Positions 1 to 9,327 are shown, counted from the first letter of the stretch. The stretch is DNA of 64,000 nt from Lachnospiraceae bacterium (GCA_017427415.1 JAFRSU010000006.1:53692-117691); one strand, 5' to 3'. Program-made: numbers and translations. The notes: generated from the sequence alone by a model not told the origin.

Positions 1-727
1 TGGCGTTGCTTCCTCCGCCTACACAGGCGATCACAACATCGGGAAGCTTTCCTTCGGCTTCAAGTATCTGCGCTCTGCTTTCCTTACTTATAACCGACTG
101 GAAATCCCTTACTATGGTAGGGAAGGGATGAGGTCCCATGACCGAGCCGAGTACATAAAGTGTATCATCCACTCTTCCGGTCCACTCACGCATTGCCTCA
201 TTTACCGCATCCTTTAATACTTTAGTTCCGGTCTTAACCGCATGTACCTTGGCACCTAAGAGCTCCATACGGTATACGTTAAGCGACTGACGGATGGTGT
301 CCTCTTCACCCATAAATATCTCACATTCCATATCCATAAGTGCTGCCGCTGTAGCTGTGGCTACTCCGTGCTGCCCAGCTCCGGTCTCGGCTATAACTCT
401 GGTCTTTCCCATCTTTTTGGCTAAGAGTACCTGGCCGAGTACATTATTTATCTTATGTGAACCTGTATGGTTCAGGTCTTCACGCTTAAGGTATATCTTT
501 GCACCGCCCAAATTCCTTGTCATCTTCTCTGCATAATACAGAAGTGAAGGACGTCCTGCGTACTCCCTATTTAACTTGTCCAGCTCTGCACAGAACTCCG
601 GATCGTTTTTATAATGCTCATAAGCTGCTTCAAGCTTATGGATCTCATTCATAAGGGTTTCCGGTATGTACTGTCCTCCAAACTCACCGAATCTGCCTTT
701 TACTGCATTTTCTAATACTTCTCTCAT
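1..727 (-). CDS. trpB: Tryptophan synthase beta chain, C-terminus outside window
   Basis: TrpB condenses indole with serine to give tryptophan using PLP, in the cytoplasm. About 242 N-terminal residues are present; the gene runs off the left edge. The PLP lysine lies in SHKINN (about residue 92), followed by the GAGQHG region, and the phosphate-binding loop GGGSNA lies at the cut edge. The ATG at 727 is preceded by GGAGGAACAAC. It is the first gene after a tryptophan T-box, so it is either a stand-alone trpB or the head of a trpBA unit, rather than being buried in a trpEDCFBA operon; what follows lies outside the window. Confidence 0.95.
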   Translation of the reverse strand, partial: MREVLENAVKGRFGEFGGQYIPETLMNEIHKLEAAYEHYKNDPEFCAELDKLNREYAGRPSLLYYAEKMTRNLGGAKIYLKREDLNHTGSHKINNVLGQVLLAKKMGKTRVIAETGAGQHGVATATAAALMDMECEIFMGEEDTIRQSLNVYRMELLGAKVHAVKTGTKVLKDAVNEAMREWTGRVDDTLYVLGSVMGPHPFPTIVRDFQSVISKESRAQILEAEGKLPDVVIACVGGGSNA

Positions 728-789
728 GTTGTTCCTCCTTTTTTACACCTAACTATTCGCGGCAGTCCAAAATAGTTACTTTTAAAACA

Positions 790-1080
790 AAAAGTCCCTG
801 ACAGAAATACATCTGTCAAGGACGAATAATAATCTTTTATCCGCGGTGCCACCTTGATTCACGGTATGACCCGTGCTCTTGCAAGATACCAACATATCTC
901 CGGCAACTTACGTATGCCTCACGTCACGGATACTTGAGATTTCTCTTTCCCCATGCCCTCTGCGGACCATATAAGAAGTTTCCTTCACGTATTCCTCATA
1001 CCACCCGGCTCACACTGTCCCGGACTCGCTGAAAAAGCTTTGCTTTCCTGGCGATAAAATACTTTTTCTTCCGCTTCATC
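790..1080 (-). promoter_or_regulatory. T-box leader (tryptophan-specific) with terminator
   Basis: On the minus strand the T-box motif AAGGTGGCACCGCGG lies at 855-841. It is followed by a terminator whose arms are at 823-812 and 805-794, ending in a U-run. Stem I closes with GCGGA (1074-1070) against UCCGC (about 965-961). The triplet just before the closing strand reads UGG (968-966), the tryptophan codon, which fits the downstream trpB. Known mechanism: uncharged tRNA pairs with the specifier and the T-box bulge, giving antitermination. The specifier position is inferred by eye. Confidence 0.92.
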
Positions 1081-1105
1081 GGTTTACCATGTTCAATTTT
1101 TTACG

Positions 1106-1134
1106 ATTATAAACATATAGTTTTTATTTGTCAA
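1106..1134 (-). promoter_or_regulatory. Promoter of the trpB T-box transcript
   Basis: TTGACA (1134-1129), 17-bp spacer, TATAAT (1111-1106) on the minus strand: a consensus sigma-A promoter placed just upstream of T-box stem I. Confidence 0.85.
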
Positions 1135-1163
1135 CTGTTTTTTTTATTTTTTCAGTAACTTTT

Positions 1164-1817
1164 TTATTTTTTTGATACAAGCTCTTTTGTGATCTCAAAT
1201 ACTCCTCGGTGTTTCAGTTTTCTTGGTTCAAAATGTATAAGGGAATATACAAGCTGCATTACCAGTCCTGCGCCAAACGTACTGATGACAGTGCCGATAC
1301 CCACAGGTCCGCCCAACAGCCAGCCTATAAGCAGTACAACCGCCCAAAGAGCCACCTCGACTATGCCTATAGGTATCTTCGGCATCCTTTTCCCGAGCCC
1401 GACCAACAGAGCATCTCTAGGACCGCAGCATTGTTCGCTTTTCATATATATGGCCATTCCAAGTGCCATAAATACGAATCCGACTGACATGATCACTATT
1501 CCCAGCCATAAACTGCTGTTCAAAGTTAACGGATTAAGGCTGTTAAAAAGCTGGACAAAATTACCTGTCAGCAATGCATCTATGATCGTACCGTATCCGA
1601 TCTTCTCCTTCAGTATTATATCGATTATCAGGACCGTTACCGCTATAATTGTCATTGATAAGCCGTAGTTTAGCGGTGTATGGTATGATATTCCCATCCC
1701 CAGACAGTCCCAGGGCGCAAGCCCTATATTGGCAAATATAGTCAGATGTACACCGAATGCAAAAACCAAAAGGCCTAAAACAATCCTGAGCCATCCTGTT
1801 ATGATCTGTTTCTTCAC
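1164..1817 (-). CDS. YczE/YitT-type integral membrane protein
   Basis: A 217-residue protein with about five hydrophobic segments and almost no soluble part. The N-terminal GVHLTIFANIGLAPWD stretch and the later CCGPRDALLVGLG motif match the YczE/YyaS family (COG2364), whose transported substrate or role is not established. The ATG at 1817 opens MKKQIITGW. It is separated from iscU by about 145 bp and from the trpB T-box promoter by only 30 bp, and reads in the same direction, so the T-box promoter may lie just beyond its terminator. No regulator is visible. Function cannot be stated beyond membrane protein. Confidence 0.75.
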   Translation of the reverse strand: MKKQIITGWLRIVLGLLVFAFGVHLTIFANIGLAPWDCLGMGISYHTPLNYGLSMTIIAVTVLIIDIILKEKIGYGTIIDALLTGNFVQLFNSLNPLTLNSSLWLGIVIMSVGFVFMALGMAIYMKSEQCCGPRDALLVGLGKRMPKIPIGIVEVALWAVVLLIGWLLGGPVGIGTVISTFGAGLVMQLVYSLIHFEPRKLKHRGVFEITKELVSKK

Positions 1818-1962
1818 TTCTTATTCTTCTTCCGTTTATTCTCCGGTCAATATCACTGAGAAAACACTTTCTGCGTTTACCAGGTAATGATTTAACTTTT
1901 CACATTATACATAATATCATTCCGAATTTCAAATATAACTTCAGAAGATAAGAATTTATCCG

Positions 1963-2343
1963 TTATGCCTCAGTATTTCTTTTCTCGTAGTCTTCCAGTG
2001 CGGACTTTATAGCCTCCTCCGCAAGTACGGAGCAGTGCATCTTATAATCGGGAAGACCGTCAAGCGCCTCTGCTACGGCTTTGTTTGTAAGCTGCATAGC
2101 CTCCGATACGGGCTTGCCTTTTATCATCTCGGTAGCCATGGAGCTGGATGCGATGGCACTGCCGCAGCCGAATGTCTCAAACTTTACATCCTTTATGATA
2201 TCATCCTCTATCTTCATGTACATCTTCATGATATCGCCGCATTTAGCGTTTCCTACTTCACCTACCGCATTTGCATCCTCTATCACACCTACGTTTCTGG
2301 GATTGCGGAAATGATCCATTACTTTTTCACTGTATAATGCCAT
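1963..2343 (-). CDS. iscU: Fe-S cluster scaffold protein, IscU/NifU N-terminal type
   Basis: Scaffold on which Fe-S clusters are assembled from cysteine-derived sulfur and iron. The 126 residues carry the three conserved cysteines: C35 in NAKCGD (with the usual Asp37), C60 in FGCGSAIASSS and C104 in MHCSVLAEEAI. The length is that of a single-domain IscU-like scaffold, without the NifU C-terminal domain. It lies directly downstream of the cysteine desulfurase gene on the same strand, the usual donor/scaffold pair (the Clostridia nifS/nifU arrangement). The gap between them holds a hairpin repeat. Confidence 0.93.
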   Translation of the reverse strand: MALYSEKVMDHFRNPRNVGVIEDANAVGEVGNAKCGDIMKMYMKIEDDIIKDVKFETFGCGSAIASSSMATEMIKGKPVSEAMQLTNKAVAEALDGLPDYKMHCSVLAEEAIKSALEDYEKRNTEA

Positions 2344-2383
2344 GTTGTTTTCCTCTCTTTTTTCGATGTTTTTCTTTTTTTAT

Positions 2384-2432
2384 TACACCTCATCCGCCCG
2401 AAGCGGGCACCTTCCCCTCGAGGGGAAGGCTT
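2384..2432. repeat. Dispersed intergenic hairpin repeat, copy 1
   Basis: Begins ACACCTCATC, then a GC-rich hairpin (CCCGAAGCGGG) and a second palindrome (CCTTCCCCTCGAGGGGAAGG). It matches copies at 50757 and 52991 in order and orientation. It lies between nifS and iscU. Confidence 0.8.
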
Positions 2433-2458
2433 ATATACAGGCTTGTGTATATATTTAA

Positions 2459-3646
2459 CTAGGGCAAAATAAACTGTGTCTTCCCTGCCACAAGGTCTCT
2501 CCATACGGGGGAGAACCCGCGCAGATATGTGACTACTTCTTTTACGGACTTAATGATATATTCCACGTCTTCGTCGGTGATATCCTCACCTATGCTTAAG
2601 CGCAACGATCCGTGTGCCACATCATGTACCCTGCCTATGGCAAGCAGTACATGGCTCGGATCAAGGGAACCTGAAGTACACGCACTTCCCGAAGAAGCTG
2701 CTATACCCTTATCATCCAGCAGCAACAGTAATGACTCGCCTTCTATACCCTCGAAGCAGAAGTTAACATTACCGGGAAGACGTTTTACCGCATCACCGTT
2801 TAATGCCGAATGTTCTATTTCCTTTAAGCCTTTTATAAGCTTGTCTCTTTTTTCGGTTAACTTAGCTGTATTCTCTTCGATCTTTGCTGCCGATTCCTTT
2901 AGTGCTTCAGCCATGGCAGCAATACCGGGTACGTTTTCCGTACCGGCACGTTTGCCCTTTTCCTGTGCACCGCCTTCTATTAAGTTTGAAAGACGTATAC
3001 CTTTCTTAAAATATAAGAAACCTACTCCCTTAGGACCGTGGAACTTATGAGCCGATGCCGAGAGCATATCGATATTGTCATTCACTACATTTATTGGAAG
3101 ATGACCTACTGCCTGCACCGCATCTGTATGGAAAAGTACGTTTTTCTTTCTGCATACGGCTCCTATCTCGCGGATGGGCTGAATGGTACCTATCTCATTA
3201 TTGGCAAACATGATGGTGACTAAGCACGTATTTTCCTTTATGGCTGCTTCAACCTCTTCGGGTGTAACAAGTCCGTTCTCATGCACATCAAGAAGTGTTA
3301 CTTCAAAGCCTTCCTTTTCCAGCTTTTTTAAGGTATGAAGCACTGCATGATGCTCAAATGCAGTGGAAATAATATGTGTCTTTCCTGCTTTTTTCCCGAG
3401 GAGTGCAGCGGATATGATAGCCTGGTTATCAGCCTCGCTTCCGCCCGATGTAAAAAGTATCTCTTTGGGTTCCGCTCCGATCACCTTAGCCACATCTGCT
3501 CTTGCCTCCTCTAAGGCTTCCTTGGCCTTCTGGCCGAAGGTATAAAGACTTGAGGGATTCCCATATGTTTCGTTTGCAACCGAAACCATCTTATTTAAAG
3601 CTGCCTGACTCATCTTCGTTGTAGCGGCATTATCAGCATAGATCAT
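2459..3646 (-). CDS. nifS: Cysteine desulfurase (NifS/IscS family)
   Basis: PLP enzyme that takes sulfur from cysteine, leaving alanine, and passes the persulfide to the scaffold. The 395 residues contain the N-terminal YADNAATT, the PLP lysine in SAHKFHGPKG (K201) and the catalytic cysteine in SSGSACTSG (C323). An upstream in-frame ATG at 3664 would add six residues, but AAAAGGAG sits seven bases before the ATG at 3646, so 3646 is preferred. It is followed by iscU. No Rrf2-type regulator is adjacent. Confidence 0.93.
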   Translation of the reverse strand: MIYADNAATTKMSQAALNKMVSVANETYGNPSSLYTFGQKAKEALEEARADVAKVIGAEPKEILFTSGGSEADNQAIISAALLGKKAGKTHIISTAFEHHAVLHTLKKLEKEGFEVTLLDVHENGLVTPEEVEAAIKENTCLVTIMFANNEIGTIQPIREIGAVCRKKNVLFHTDAVQAVGHLPINVVNDNIDMLSASAHKFHGPKGVGFLYFKKGIRLSNLIEGGAQEKGKRAGTENVPGIAAMAEALKESAAKIEENTAKLTEKRDKLIKGLKEIEHSALNGDAVKRLPGNVNFCFEGIEGESLLLLLDDKGIAASSGSACTSGSLDPSHVLLAIGRVHDVAHGSLRLSIGEDITDEDVEYIIKSVKEVVTYLRGFSPVWRDLVAGKTQFILP

Positions 3647-3727
3647 AAAAAAACTCCTTTTCATAACTTTTGTGTTCTTAGTTCGAAAAGGAGTATAACA
3701 CTATTTACCTACTGTGTCAATAGGTAA

Positions 3728-4582
3728 TTATTTTTTTTGATACTGACTTCTGTATCTGCTGGGTGACATACCCGTTATCTTCTGAAAAGTCTTGAAAAAA
3801 TAAGCATAACTTGAATACCCGAGTATCTCCTGTACCTCACTAACCGTGCTGCCTGTTCTTAAAAGCTCCTCAGCAGCATTAATTTTCTGTAGTGTAAAAT
3901 AATGTCCGATAGAGATATGCATATGGCTCTTAAAGAGTCTTGCAAGATAATCCGGATTCAGGAAAAAATGAGAAGCTATATCCGGAATACCTATATTTTC
4001 ACTTATATGCTCCTGCAGATAACTTATTATATCGTTTACTCTTTGCTGGGACGGCGTAACCGGGAGCTTCTGCTTTTTTTCGGGATTCTGCTGTTTTACC
4101 GATCCATGTATAAATGATAAAGCTTCTAAAAATGTATAGATACCGGCTATCGAAGTAATGTCTTTTATCTTTAAAAGCTTTTCAAATCTGATCTTAAGCT
4201 TCTCTCCTTTTTTCCCGTCCATAGTTAAAAGTAATGGCGAGGGACTGTCCGAGAGGTATGCAAAATCAGACGCTCCCTCACAGAAAACCGCATCGATCCA
4301 ACCGGTATTGATACTTAGGATATAACGTTCATAAGCCTTCCCTGCCTCATGATAGAGCTGATGTGTACAGAAAGTCGGGATTATGATGAGCGTGCCTGCT
4401 TTTACCTCTAAGACAGTATCGTTTAATAGTACGTCAGGCAGATCGGTAAGAGTGTAATAAAGCTCGGCTGCATTGTGTGAGTGAGGACCTACGGGATCCT
4501 CGGTCACTTCGTTTTTATACACCATGTCATACGGGGGTGCTACGGGGAAAAGTATGGTATTTAAAGGATTGTTATTCTGCAT
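3728..4582 (-). CDS. AraC-family transcriptional regulator with N-terminal cupin-like domain
   Basis: 284 residues. The N-terminal half (about 20-110) has cupin-like features (GPHSHNAAELYYTL, then a stretch of beta strands), the usual effector-binding part. The C-terminal 100 residues form the double helix-turn-helix of AraC/XylS proteins, ending with GYSSYAYFFKTFQKITGMSPSRYR. The start is supported by AGGAGCTAAACT before the ATG. It is transcribed divergently from the two Gfo/Idh genes and the isomerase starting at 4820, which makes it their likely activator; the sugar or cyclitol it senses is unknown. Confidence 0.88.
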   Translation of the reverse strand: MQNNNPLNTILFPVAPPYDMVYKNEVTEDPVGPHSHNAAELYYTLTDLPDVLLNDTVLEVKAGTLIIIPTFCTHQLYHEAGKAYERYILSINTGWIDAVFCEGASDFAYLSDSPSPLLLTMDGKKGEKLKIRFEKLLKIKDITSIAGIYTFLEALSFIHGSVKQQNPEKKQKLPVTPSQQRVNDIISYLQEHISENIGIPDIASHFFLNPDYLARLFKSHMHISIGHYFTLQKINAAEELLRTGSTVSEVQEILGYSSYAYFFKTFQKITGMSPSRYRSQYQKK

Positions 4583-4604
4583 AGTTTAGCTCCTGTAGTT
4601 TTCT

Positions 4605-4739
4605 ACCTCATCCAACGTCGAAGGCTTTAGCGTTCGACTATAGCACTGTCCCTTTTAAGGGGACGGTTTACAAAGTCGGAATATTACATATTTTTAGCAT
4701 TATATGTATATATTAATATATTTCAAAATAGATTACAAT
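4605..4739. promoter_or_regulatory. Divergent control region between araC-type regulator and Gfo/Idh operon
   Basis: On the minus strand TTGAAA (4726-4721), a 16-bp spacer and TATAAT (4704-4699) form a likely promoter for the regulator. On the plus strand TACAAT (4734-4739) is a possible -10 with a poor -35 (TATTAA), as expected for an activator-dependent promoter. The regulator leader (4605-4672) contains a hairpin-rich stretch (GTCCCTTTTAAGGGGAC) distantly like the other intergenic repeats. Confidence 0.5.
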
Positions 4740-4819
4740 ACTTTTCAGGAAAAAGAAAAAGCAAAAGATGATAACAGCTCATAAAACATTTTAAACACGG
4801 ATAAAGGAGGAGGTTTACT

Positions 4820-5824
4820 TTGAAAAAGGCAGCGATCATAGGATGCGGAGGCATTTCCAGAGTACACGCATGGGCACTCGCCAATATGGAAGATGTATCC
4901 GTTACGGCATTGTGCGATATCATCCCCGAAAAAGCGCATGAACTGGCCCGGGAACAGTTCGATGGCAGCAAATTATTTTTTTGCGAAGATTACAGGGAAC
5001 TTTTCGAAAAGGATGTGGATGTAGTACATATCTGCACACCTCATTATCTTCATGCTCCGATGGCTGTAGAACTATTAAGACATGGTAAAGCGGTATTTAT
5101 GGAAAAACCGTGTGCCATCTCCATGGAACAGTTTGGGGAACTGAAGGAAGCTGATGCAGCAAATCCCGGAAAGCTCGGATTCTGTTTCCAGAACCGCTAC
5201 AATGAATCAGTAAGGACCATGGAAAAGCTTGTAACCGACGGTGAGATCGGTACTGTGATAGGTGGCAGGGCTTTTGTTACCTGGAAAAGAGACAATGATT
5301 ATTATGAGGTCAGCGACTGGAAGGGCCGTATAGACAAAGAAGGCGGCGGAGTCCTTATCAATCAGTCGATACACACTCTCGACCTGCTGTTAAAATTTTT
5401 AGGTGATCCCGAAACGGTAAAAGCCTCCATAGCCAACCATCACACAGACATAGAAGCCGAGGACACCGTAGAAGCCTGGATGAATTTTAAAGACGGGAAA
5501 AGGGCTTGTTTTTACGCTTCAAACGGTTATATCACAGATGCACCCGTTTTCCTAGAGATACAGGGCACAAAGGGACGCCTCACCATGAGCGGTTCCAATC
5601 TTACTCTCTTTAAGGAAGACGGTCAGTATAAGACCTTTTCAAAGGAAGCTGCCGGCAGCATCGGAAAGGTATACTGGGGAAACGGACACAGAGCCTGCAT
5701 AAAGGATTTTTACCACTGCCTTGAGGAGGGTATCTCATATAGAAATAACCTTGCAAGCGTAGAACGTGTATTTAAGGTGATAATGGATATATACGGACAG
5801 ACCAGAAAGAAGATATATAAATAA
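4820..5824 (+). CDS. Gfo/Idh/MocA-family NAD(P)-dependent oxidoreductase 1
   Basis: 334 residues. The Rossmann fold begins with IIGCGGISRVHAWAL, the family motif EKP is in FMEKPCAIS, and the C-terminal substrate domain has GGGVLINQSIHTLDLLLKFLG with the usual catalytic histidine. Such enzymes oxidise or reduce hydroxyl groups on sugars or cyclitols. The start codon is TTG at 4820, preceded by AAAGGAGGAGG eight bases upstream; no ATG fits better. It is the first gene of a three-gene operon (46-bp gap to the next), opposite an AraC regulator. Substrate cannot be read from sequence. Confidence 0.88.
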   Translation: MKKAAIIGCGGISRVHAWALANMEDVSVTALCDIIPEKAHELAREQFDGSKLFFCEDYRELFEKDVDVVHICTPHYLHAPMAVELLRHGKAVFMEKPCAISMEQFGELKEADAANPGKLGFCFQNRYNESVRTMEKLVTDGEIGTVIGGRAFVTWKRDNDYYEVSDWKGRIDKEGGGVLINQSIHTLDLLLKFLGDPETVKASIANHHTDIEAEDTVEAWMNFKDGKRACFYASNGYITDAPVFLEIQGTKGRLTMSGSNLTLFKEDGQYKTFSKEAAGSIGKVYWGNGHRACIKDFYHCLEEGISYRNNLASVERVFKVIMDIYGQTRKKIYK

Positions 5825-5870
5825 GCAGGCAAAGTTCATTAGTAAAGCATGGGCGTAACAGGAGGATGAC

Positions 5871-7025
5871 ATGGACGAAGTAAGACTCGGTATAATAGGC
5901 ATAGGCGGCATGGGAACCAACCACGCCTTAAATATAGTAAAGGGACTTGTCCCCCAAATGAGGCTTACCGCCGTAGCTGATATAAATGATGCACGGTTAA
6001 AGTGGGCTAAGGAAAACCTGCCGGAGAATGTAAAGTGCTTCTCCGACGGAAGGGAAATGATAGACTCCGGCGAATGTGACGCTGTTCTTATAGCCACACC
6101 GCATTATTTTCATCCGGAGTTTGTGATCTATGCCCTCTCTCATGGTCTTCACGCCATAAGCGAAAAACCTGCGGGCGTATATACAAAGCAGGTAAGAGAA
6201 ATGAATGAAGTAGCAGAAAAAAGCGACAAGGTATTTGCCATAATGTTCAACCAGCGTACCAACTGTGTATACAGGAAACTGCACGAGATGATAGAAAGCG
6301 GCGAGCTTGGTGCTCTAAAGAGAGTCAACTGGATCATCACCGACTGGTACAGAACACAAAGCTACTACGACGCCGCAGGCTGGAAAGCTACCTGGGACGG
6401 TGAGGGCGGCGGAGTACTGCTAAACCAGTGTCCTCATCAGCTTGACCTCTTGCAATGGCTGTGCGGACTTCCTGTCAAGGTAAGGGCATTTTGCCATGAA
6501 GCCAAGTGGCATAACATAGAGGTCGAGGATGACGTGACCGCATATATGGAATTTGCTAACGGGGCAACCGGAGTATTCGTAACCACTACAGGTGATGCTC
6601 CCGGTACCAACCGCTTAGAGCTCACCTTCGAAATGGGAAAGATAGTATGCGAACATGATAAGCTCATCTTCGACCGCTTAAAAGTAAACGAAAGAGAATT
6701 TTGTAAAACCGAACCGAACGGATTTGCAAAGCCTCCCATGGAGCGTATCGAGATAGAGACGGACGGTAAAAACGAGCAGCATGTAGGTGTGCTCAAGGCC
6801 TTTACTGACAGGATCCTGTCCGGCGGCAAACTGATAGCAGAAGGAAGTGAGGGTATCAACGGACTGCTTCTTTCAAATGCCATGTTTTTATCTTCCTGGC
6901 TCGGAAAAGAGGTAAGCATCCCGTTTGATGAAGACTTGTTTTTGGAGGAACTTAACAAACGCCGTAAACTATCAAAGAAAAAGGAAGGCAGCGGCATAGT
7001 ATTTGATACGGAGGGAACCTACTAA
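5871..7025 (+). CDS. Gfo/Idh/MocA-family NAD(P)-dependent oxidoreductase 2
   Basis: 384 residues, a paralogue of the preceding gene with the same order of motifs: GIGGMGTNHAL at the N-terminus, SEKPAGV, and GGGVLLNQCPHQLDLLQWLCG. The C-terminus is longer and ends lysine-rich. The ATG at 5871 has AGGAGG six bases upstream. Its stop codon directly abuts the ATG of the isomerase gene, so translation is probably coupled. Two dehydrogenases plus an isomerase suggest an oxidation, isomerisation and reduction route on one sugar or cyclitol (inference). Confidence 0.88.
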   Translation: MDEVRLGIIGIGGMGTNHALNIVKGLVPQMRLTAVADINDARLKWAKENLPENVKCFSDGREMIDSGECDAVLIATPHYFHPEFVIYALSHGLHAISEKPAGVYTKQVREMNEVAEKSDKVFAIMFNQRTNCVYRKLHEMIESGELGALKRVNWIITDWYRTQSYYDAAGWKATWDGEGGGVLLNQCPHQLDLLQWLCGLPVKVRAFCHEAKWHNIEVEDDVTAYMEFANGATGVFVTTTGDAPGTNRLELTFEMGKIVCEHDKLIFDRLKVNEREFCKTEPNGFAKPPMERIEIETDGKNEQHVGVLKAFTDRILSGGKLIAEGSEGINGLLLSNAMFLSSWLGKEVSIPFDEDLFLEELNKRRKLSKKKEGSGIVFDTEGTY

Positions 7026-7901
7026 ATGAAGGAAGTATATGCAAAAATCTCAGGCTTTGCCGATGAGATAGACGGGAACTTAGATGTACAGATAGAAAGC
7101 TTAACAAAGCTCGGATTAAAATATGTCGAGATGCGAGGTGTGGACGGCAACAACCTTATATACCATGATAACGCTAAAGTTAAGGATATAAAGAACAGGC
7201 TTGATGCAGCAGGCATATCACTCTCCGCTTTAGGAACCCCGCTCGGGAAGATCGGTATCACAGATCCCTTTGAAAAGCATTTTGAGGAATACAAACGTGC
7301 CGTAGAGATAGCACATATGATGGGTGCAAAGAATCTTCGTATGTTCAGTTTCTATATACCGGGTGACGACAAGGCCGGAAGAGAAAAATATAAATCCGAA
7401 GTCTTTGACAGGATGGGGATGTTCGTTGACTATGCCAAGGCCAACGATGCTGTAGTCCTCCACGAAAACGAAAAAGGCATATACGGGGAGCTTGCTCCTG
7501 AATGCAGGGAGATGATGGATGAGTTCGGATGTGATAACTTTAAAGCCATATTTGATTTTGCAAACTTCGTACAGGCGGACCAGGATACTTGGGAAGCTTA
7601 TGAATTATTAAAGGATCACATAGCCTATATCCACGTAAAAGACGCCATCAAAGGCAGCGGCAAGGTAGTGCCCTCCGGCTACGGTGACGGAAATGTAAAG
7701 ACAATACTGAACTCTCTTTTTGCAAGCGGCTTTAACGGCTTCCTCTCACTTGAACCCCACCTGTTTGAATTTAAAGGCTTAGCTGAGCTTGAAAAAGACG
7801 GCAACAGGACCGAAATAGAAAATGCCAGGAATCTCACGGGCTTTGAAGCCTTTGCCCTCGCACATGAATCACTGTTAAAAATACTTAACCAGCACTCATA
7901 A
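7026..7901 (+). CDS. Sugar phosphate isomerase/epimerase-like TIM-barrel protein
   Basis: 291 residues of the AP-endonuclease-2 / xylose-isomerase-like TIM barrel family. Visible family marks are ISGFADEIDGNLDVQ at the start, KYVEMRGVDG, VVLHENEKGIYG with an acidic metal ligand, FKAIFDFANFVQ, HIAYIHVKDA (histidine ligand) and FLSLEPHLFEF with a glutamate ligand near the end. These are the usual divalent-metal ligands of sugar epimerases/isomerases. It starts at the base following the stop of the upstream oxidoreductase and ends the operon. The substrate is unknown. Confidence 0.85.
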   Translation: MKEVYAKISGFADEIDGNLDVQIESLTKLGLKYVEMRGVDGNNLIYHDNAKVKDIKNRLDAAGISLSALGTPLGKIGITDPFEKHFEEYKRAVEIAHMMGAKNLRMFSFYIPGDDKAGREKYKSEVFDRMGMFVDYAKANDAVVLHENEKGIYGELAPECREMMDEFGCDNFKAIFDFANFVQADQDTWEAYELLKDHIAYIHVKDAIKGSGKVVPSGYGDGNVKTILNSLFASGFNGFLSLEPHLFEFKGLAELEKDGNRTEIENARNLTGFEAFALAHESLLKILNQHS

Positions 7902-7920
7902 TTACCTCTTTATAAATTAT

Positions 7921-7986
7921 AAAAGATCCTTCACTTCTTTCAGGATGACAAAACTGTCATTCCGGGTGTAAGTGAAGGATCTTTTT
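7921..7986. terminator. Bidirectional terminator between convergent genes
   Basis: AAGATCCTTCACTT (7923-7936) and its exact reverse complement (7970-7983) form a long hairpin, flanked by A-run on the left and T-run on the right. It separates the isomerase (plus) and the YD-like protein (minus). The inner text (TTCAGGATGACA) resembles the short sequence at 10608, so it may derive from the same repeat. Confidence 0.75.
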
Positions 7987-8010
7987 CTTTCAATCGGTTA
8001 TTAACACTGA

Positions 8011-9216
8011 TCAGTAAAATATCTCATTTGAATCTACATAATTACCAAGTTCATCATACGTAACCTCTAAAGTACGGGTAACTTCTCCGCCCACATCATA
8101 GGTAAAACTCTTGATCAGATCTCCGGCTTTGTTGTATTTGTTCTTGACAATACTCGTAGTTACCTGTTTATATCCGGTCAGCCCATTGCATTCTATGCTT
8201 TCTGACTTGGTATTAAATCCTTTTGAATTGTAGGTCTCTTTAATTATAAATATATCATCCCCTGATGGATCGGAGTATTTTTCGGTGATGCATCTTCCGT
8301 TTTTATCATACTCGTATTCTACATAACCGACATATTTAGATGATCCGGGATAAACAGTCGTCGTCTCGTTACGGCTCAGTCTTCCTTCCTCATTATAATC
8401 ATTTATGACGTTTTCTGTTAATTTTTCAGCAGTGGTAACACTCTTTTTTAAAAGACCGTCGGAATAGGTGTTTTTAGTTGTGAACTTACCTTTTTCGCTG
8501 TCAAATCCTTTCTGCTTGATCACATTACCGTTTTCGTCGTACTTAAAAGTATATTCAAATGCAGTATCTTTATCATCGGTTGCACATGTTATCTTTTTGA
8601 TGCGGCCGCTTTTGTCAAGCTTAACGGTATATGATTCCTTATTTCCCGATTCGTTTACAGCTTTCAGAGTCACCAGATTTTTGTCTTTATTGTACCTGCT
8701 TGTAGGAAATCCGGGGCCATAGTAGTATAGTTCGACTTCGTTTACTTTTGCGCCTTTTCTTAAGGTATATTTCGACTCCTTAAAATCCAAGCTTCTTAGA
8801 ATAATTGAATTTACTGTAATGTTCTCCGCTACAACTATCCCTTTATTATATGTATAATCAGGTAAATAGAAGTTGTTTCCGGATACTTCTTCCGTGAAAC
8901 TGTTGACTTCATTGATATCGATCCTTGCAAATACGGCCTTGTTGGTAATGTTGACGTTGGGAGCATATATATACAGATATTTTCCTGCTGCTGCCTTATC
9001 AGCATTTATGGTAATGTCGATATATGCATCCGTCCTTAAGTAGATTACCTCAACATCCTTATTCTGTATGGCAGCTGTTAATTCCTTAGCCGTGGATACT
9101 CTTACCGTGTCGTTTGACTCAGCTTTTACGCTTACGGTTGAAATAAAAACCAAGGCTAACATTATACAGATTGCCATAACGGATACCTTTGCCAATACGT
9201 TAATTCTTTTTTTCAT
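8011..9216 (-). CDS. Secreted protein with YD/RHS-like repeats
   Basis: 401 residues. An N-terminal signal peptide (KKRINVLAKVSVMAICIMLALVFISTVSVKA) is followed by about 140 residues of beta-rich sequence, then several degenerate repeats of the type YDENGNVIK, YDKNGRCITEK, YNSKGFNTKSE and YDELGNYVDS, which resemble YD/RHS repeats. It lacks the RHS core and toxin tip, so it is better described as a short extracellular or wall-associated beta-strand protein of unknown role. It is monocistronic with SD AAAGGAGGAAGAAA before the ATG. The poly-T tract on its left side belongs to the shared terminator. Confidence 0.6.
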   Translation of the reverse strand: MKKRINVLAKVSVMAICIMLALVFISTVSVKAESNDTVRVSTAKELTAAIQNKDVEVIYLRTDAYIDITINADKAAAGKYLYIYAPNVNITNKAVFARIDINEVNSFTEEVSGNNFYLPDYTYNKGIVVAENITVNSIILRSLDFKESKYTLRKGAKVNEVELYYYGPGFPTSRYNKDKNLVTLKAVNESGNKESYTVKLDKSGRIKKITCATDDKDTAFEYTFKYDENGNVIKQKGFDSEKGKFTTKNTYSDGLLKKSVTTAEKLTENVINDYNEEGRLSRNETTTVYPGSSKYVGYVEYEYDKNGRCITEKYSDPSGDDIFIIKETYNSKGFNTKSESIECNGLTGYKQVTTSIVKNKYNKAGDLIKSFTYDVGGEVTRTLEVTYDELGNYVDSNEIFY

Positions 9217-9327
9217 TTTCTTCCTCCTTTAAGATAACAATTTGTGTTCTTGTTTTCTTTGATGAGGTTATATTAGCAAATAGTTGTATCCTTTTTATAT
9301 CCTTTTGAATATATTTTATTATTTTTT

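Noticed and set aside
294..536. Open frame of 80 residues on plus strand opposite trpB
   Set aside because: Shadow of the trpB frame; no ribosome site and low-complexity composition.
1189..1668. Plus-strand frame of 159 residues opposite the YczE gene
   Set aside because: Antisense shadow of a hydrophobic membrane gene.
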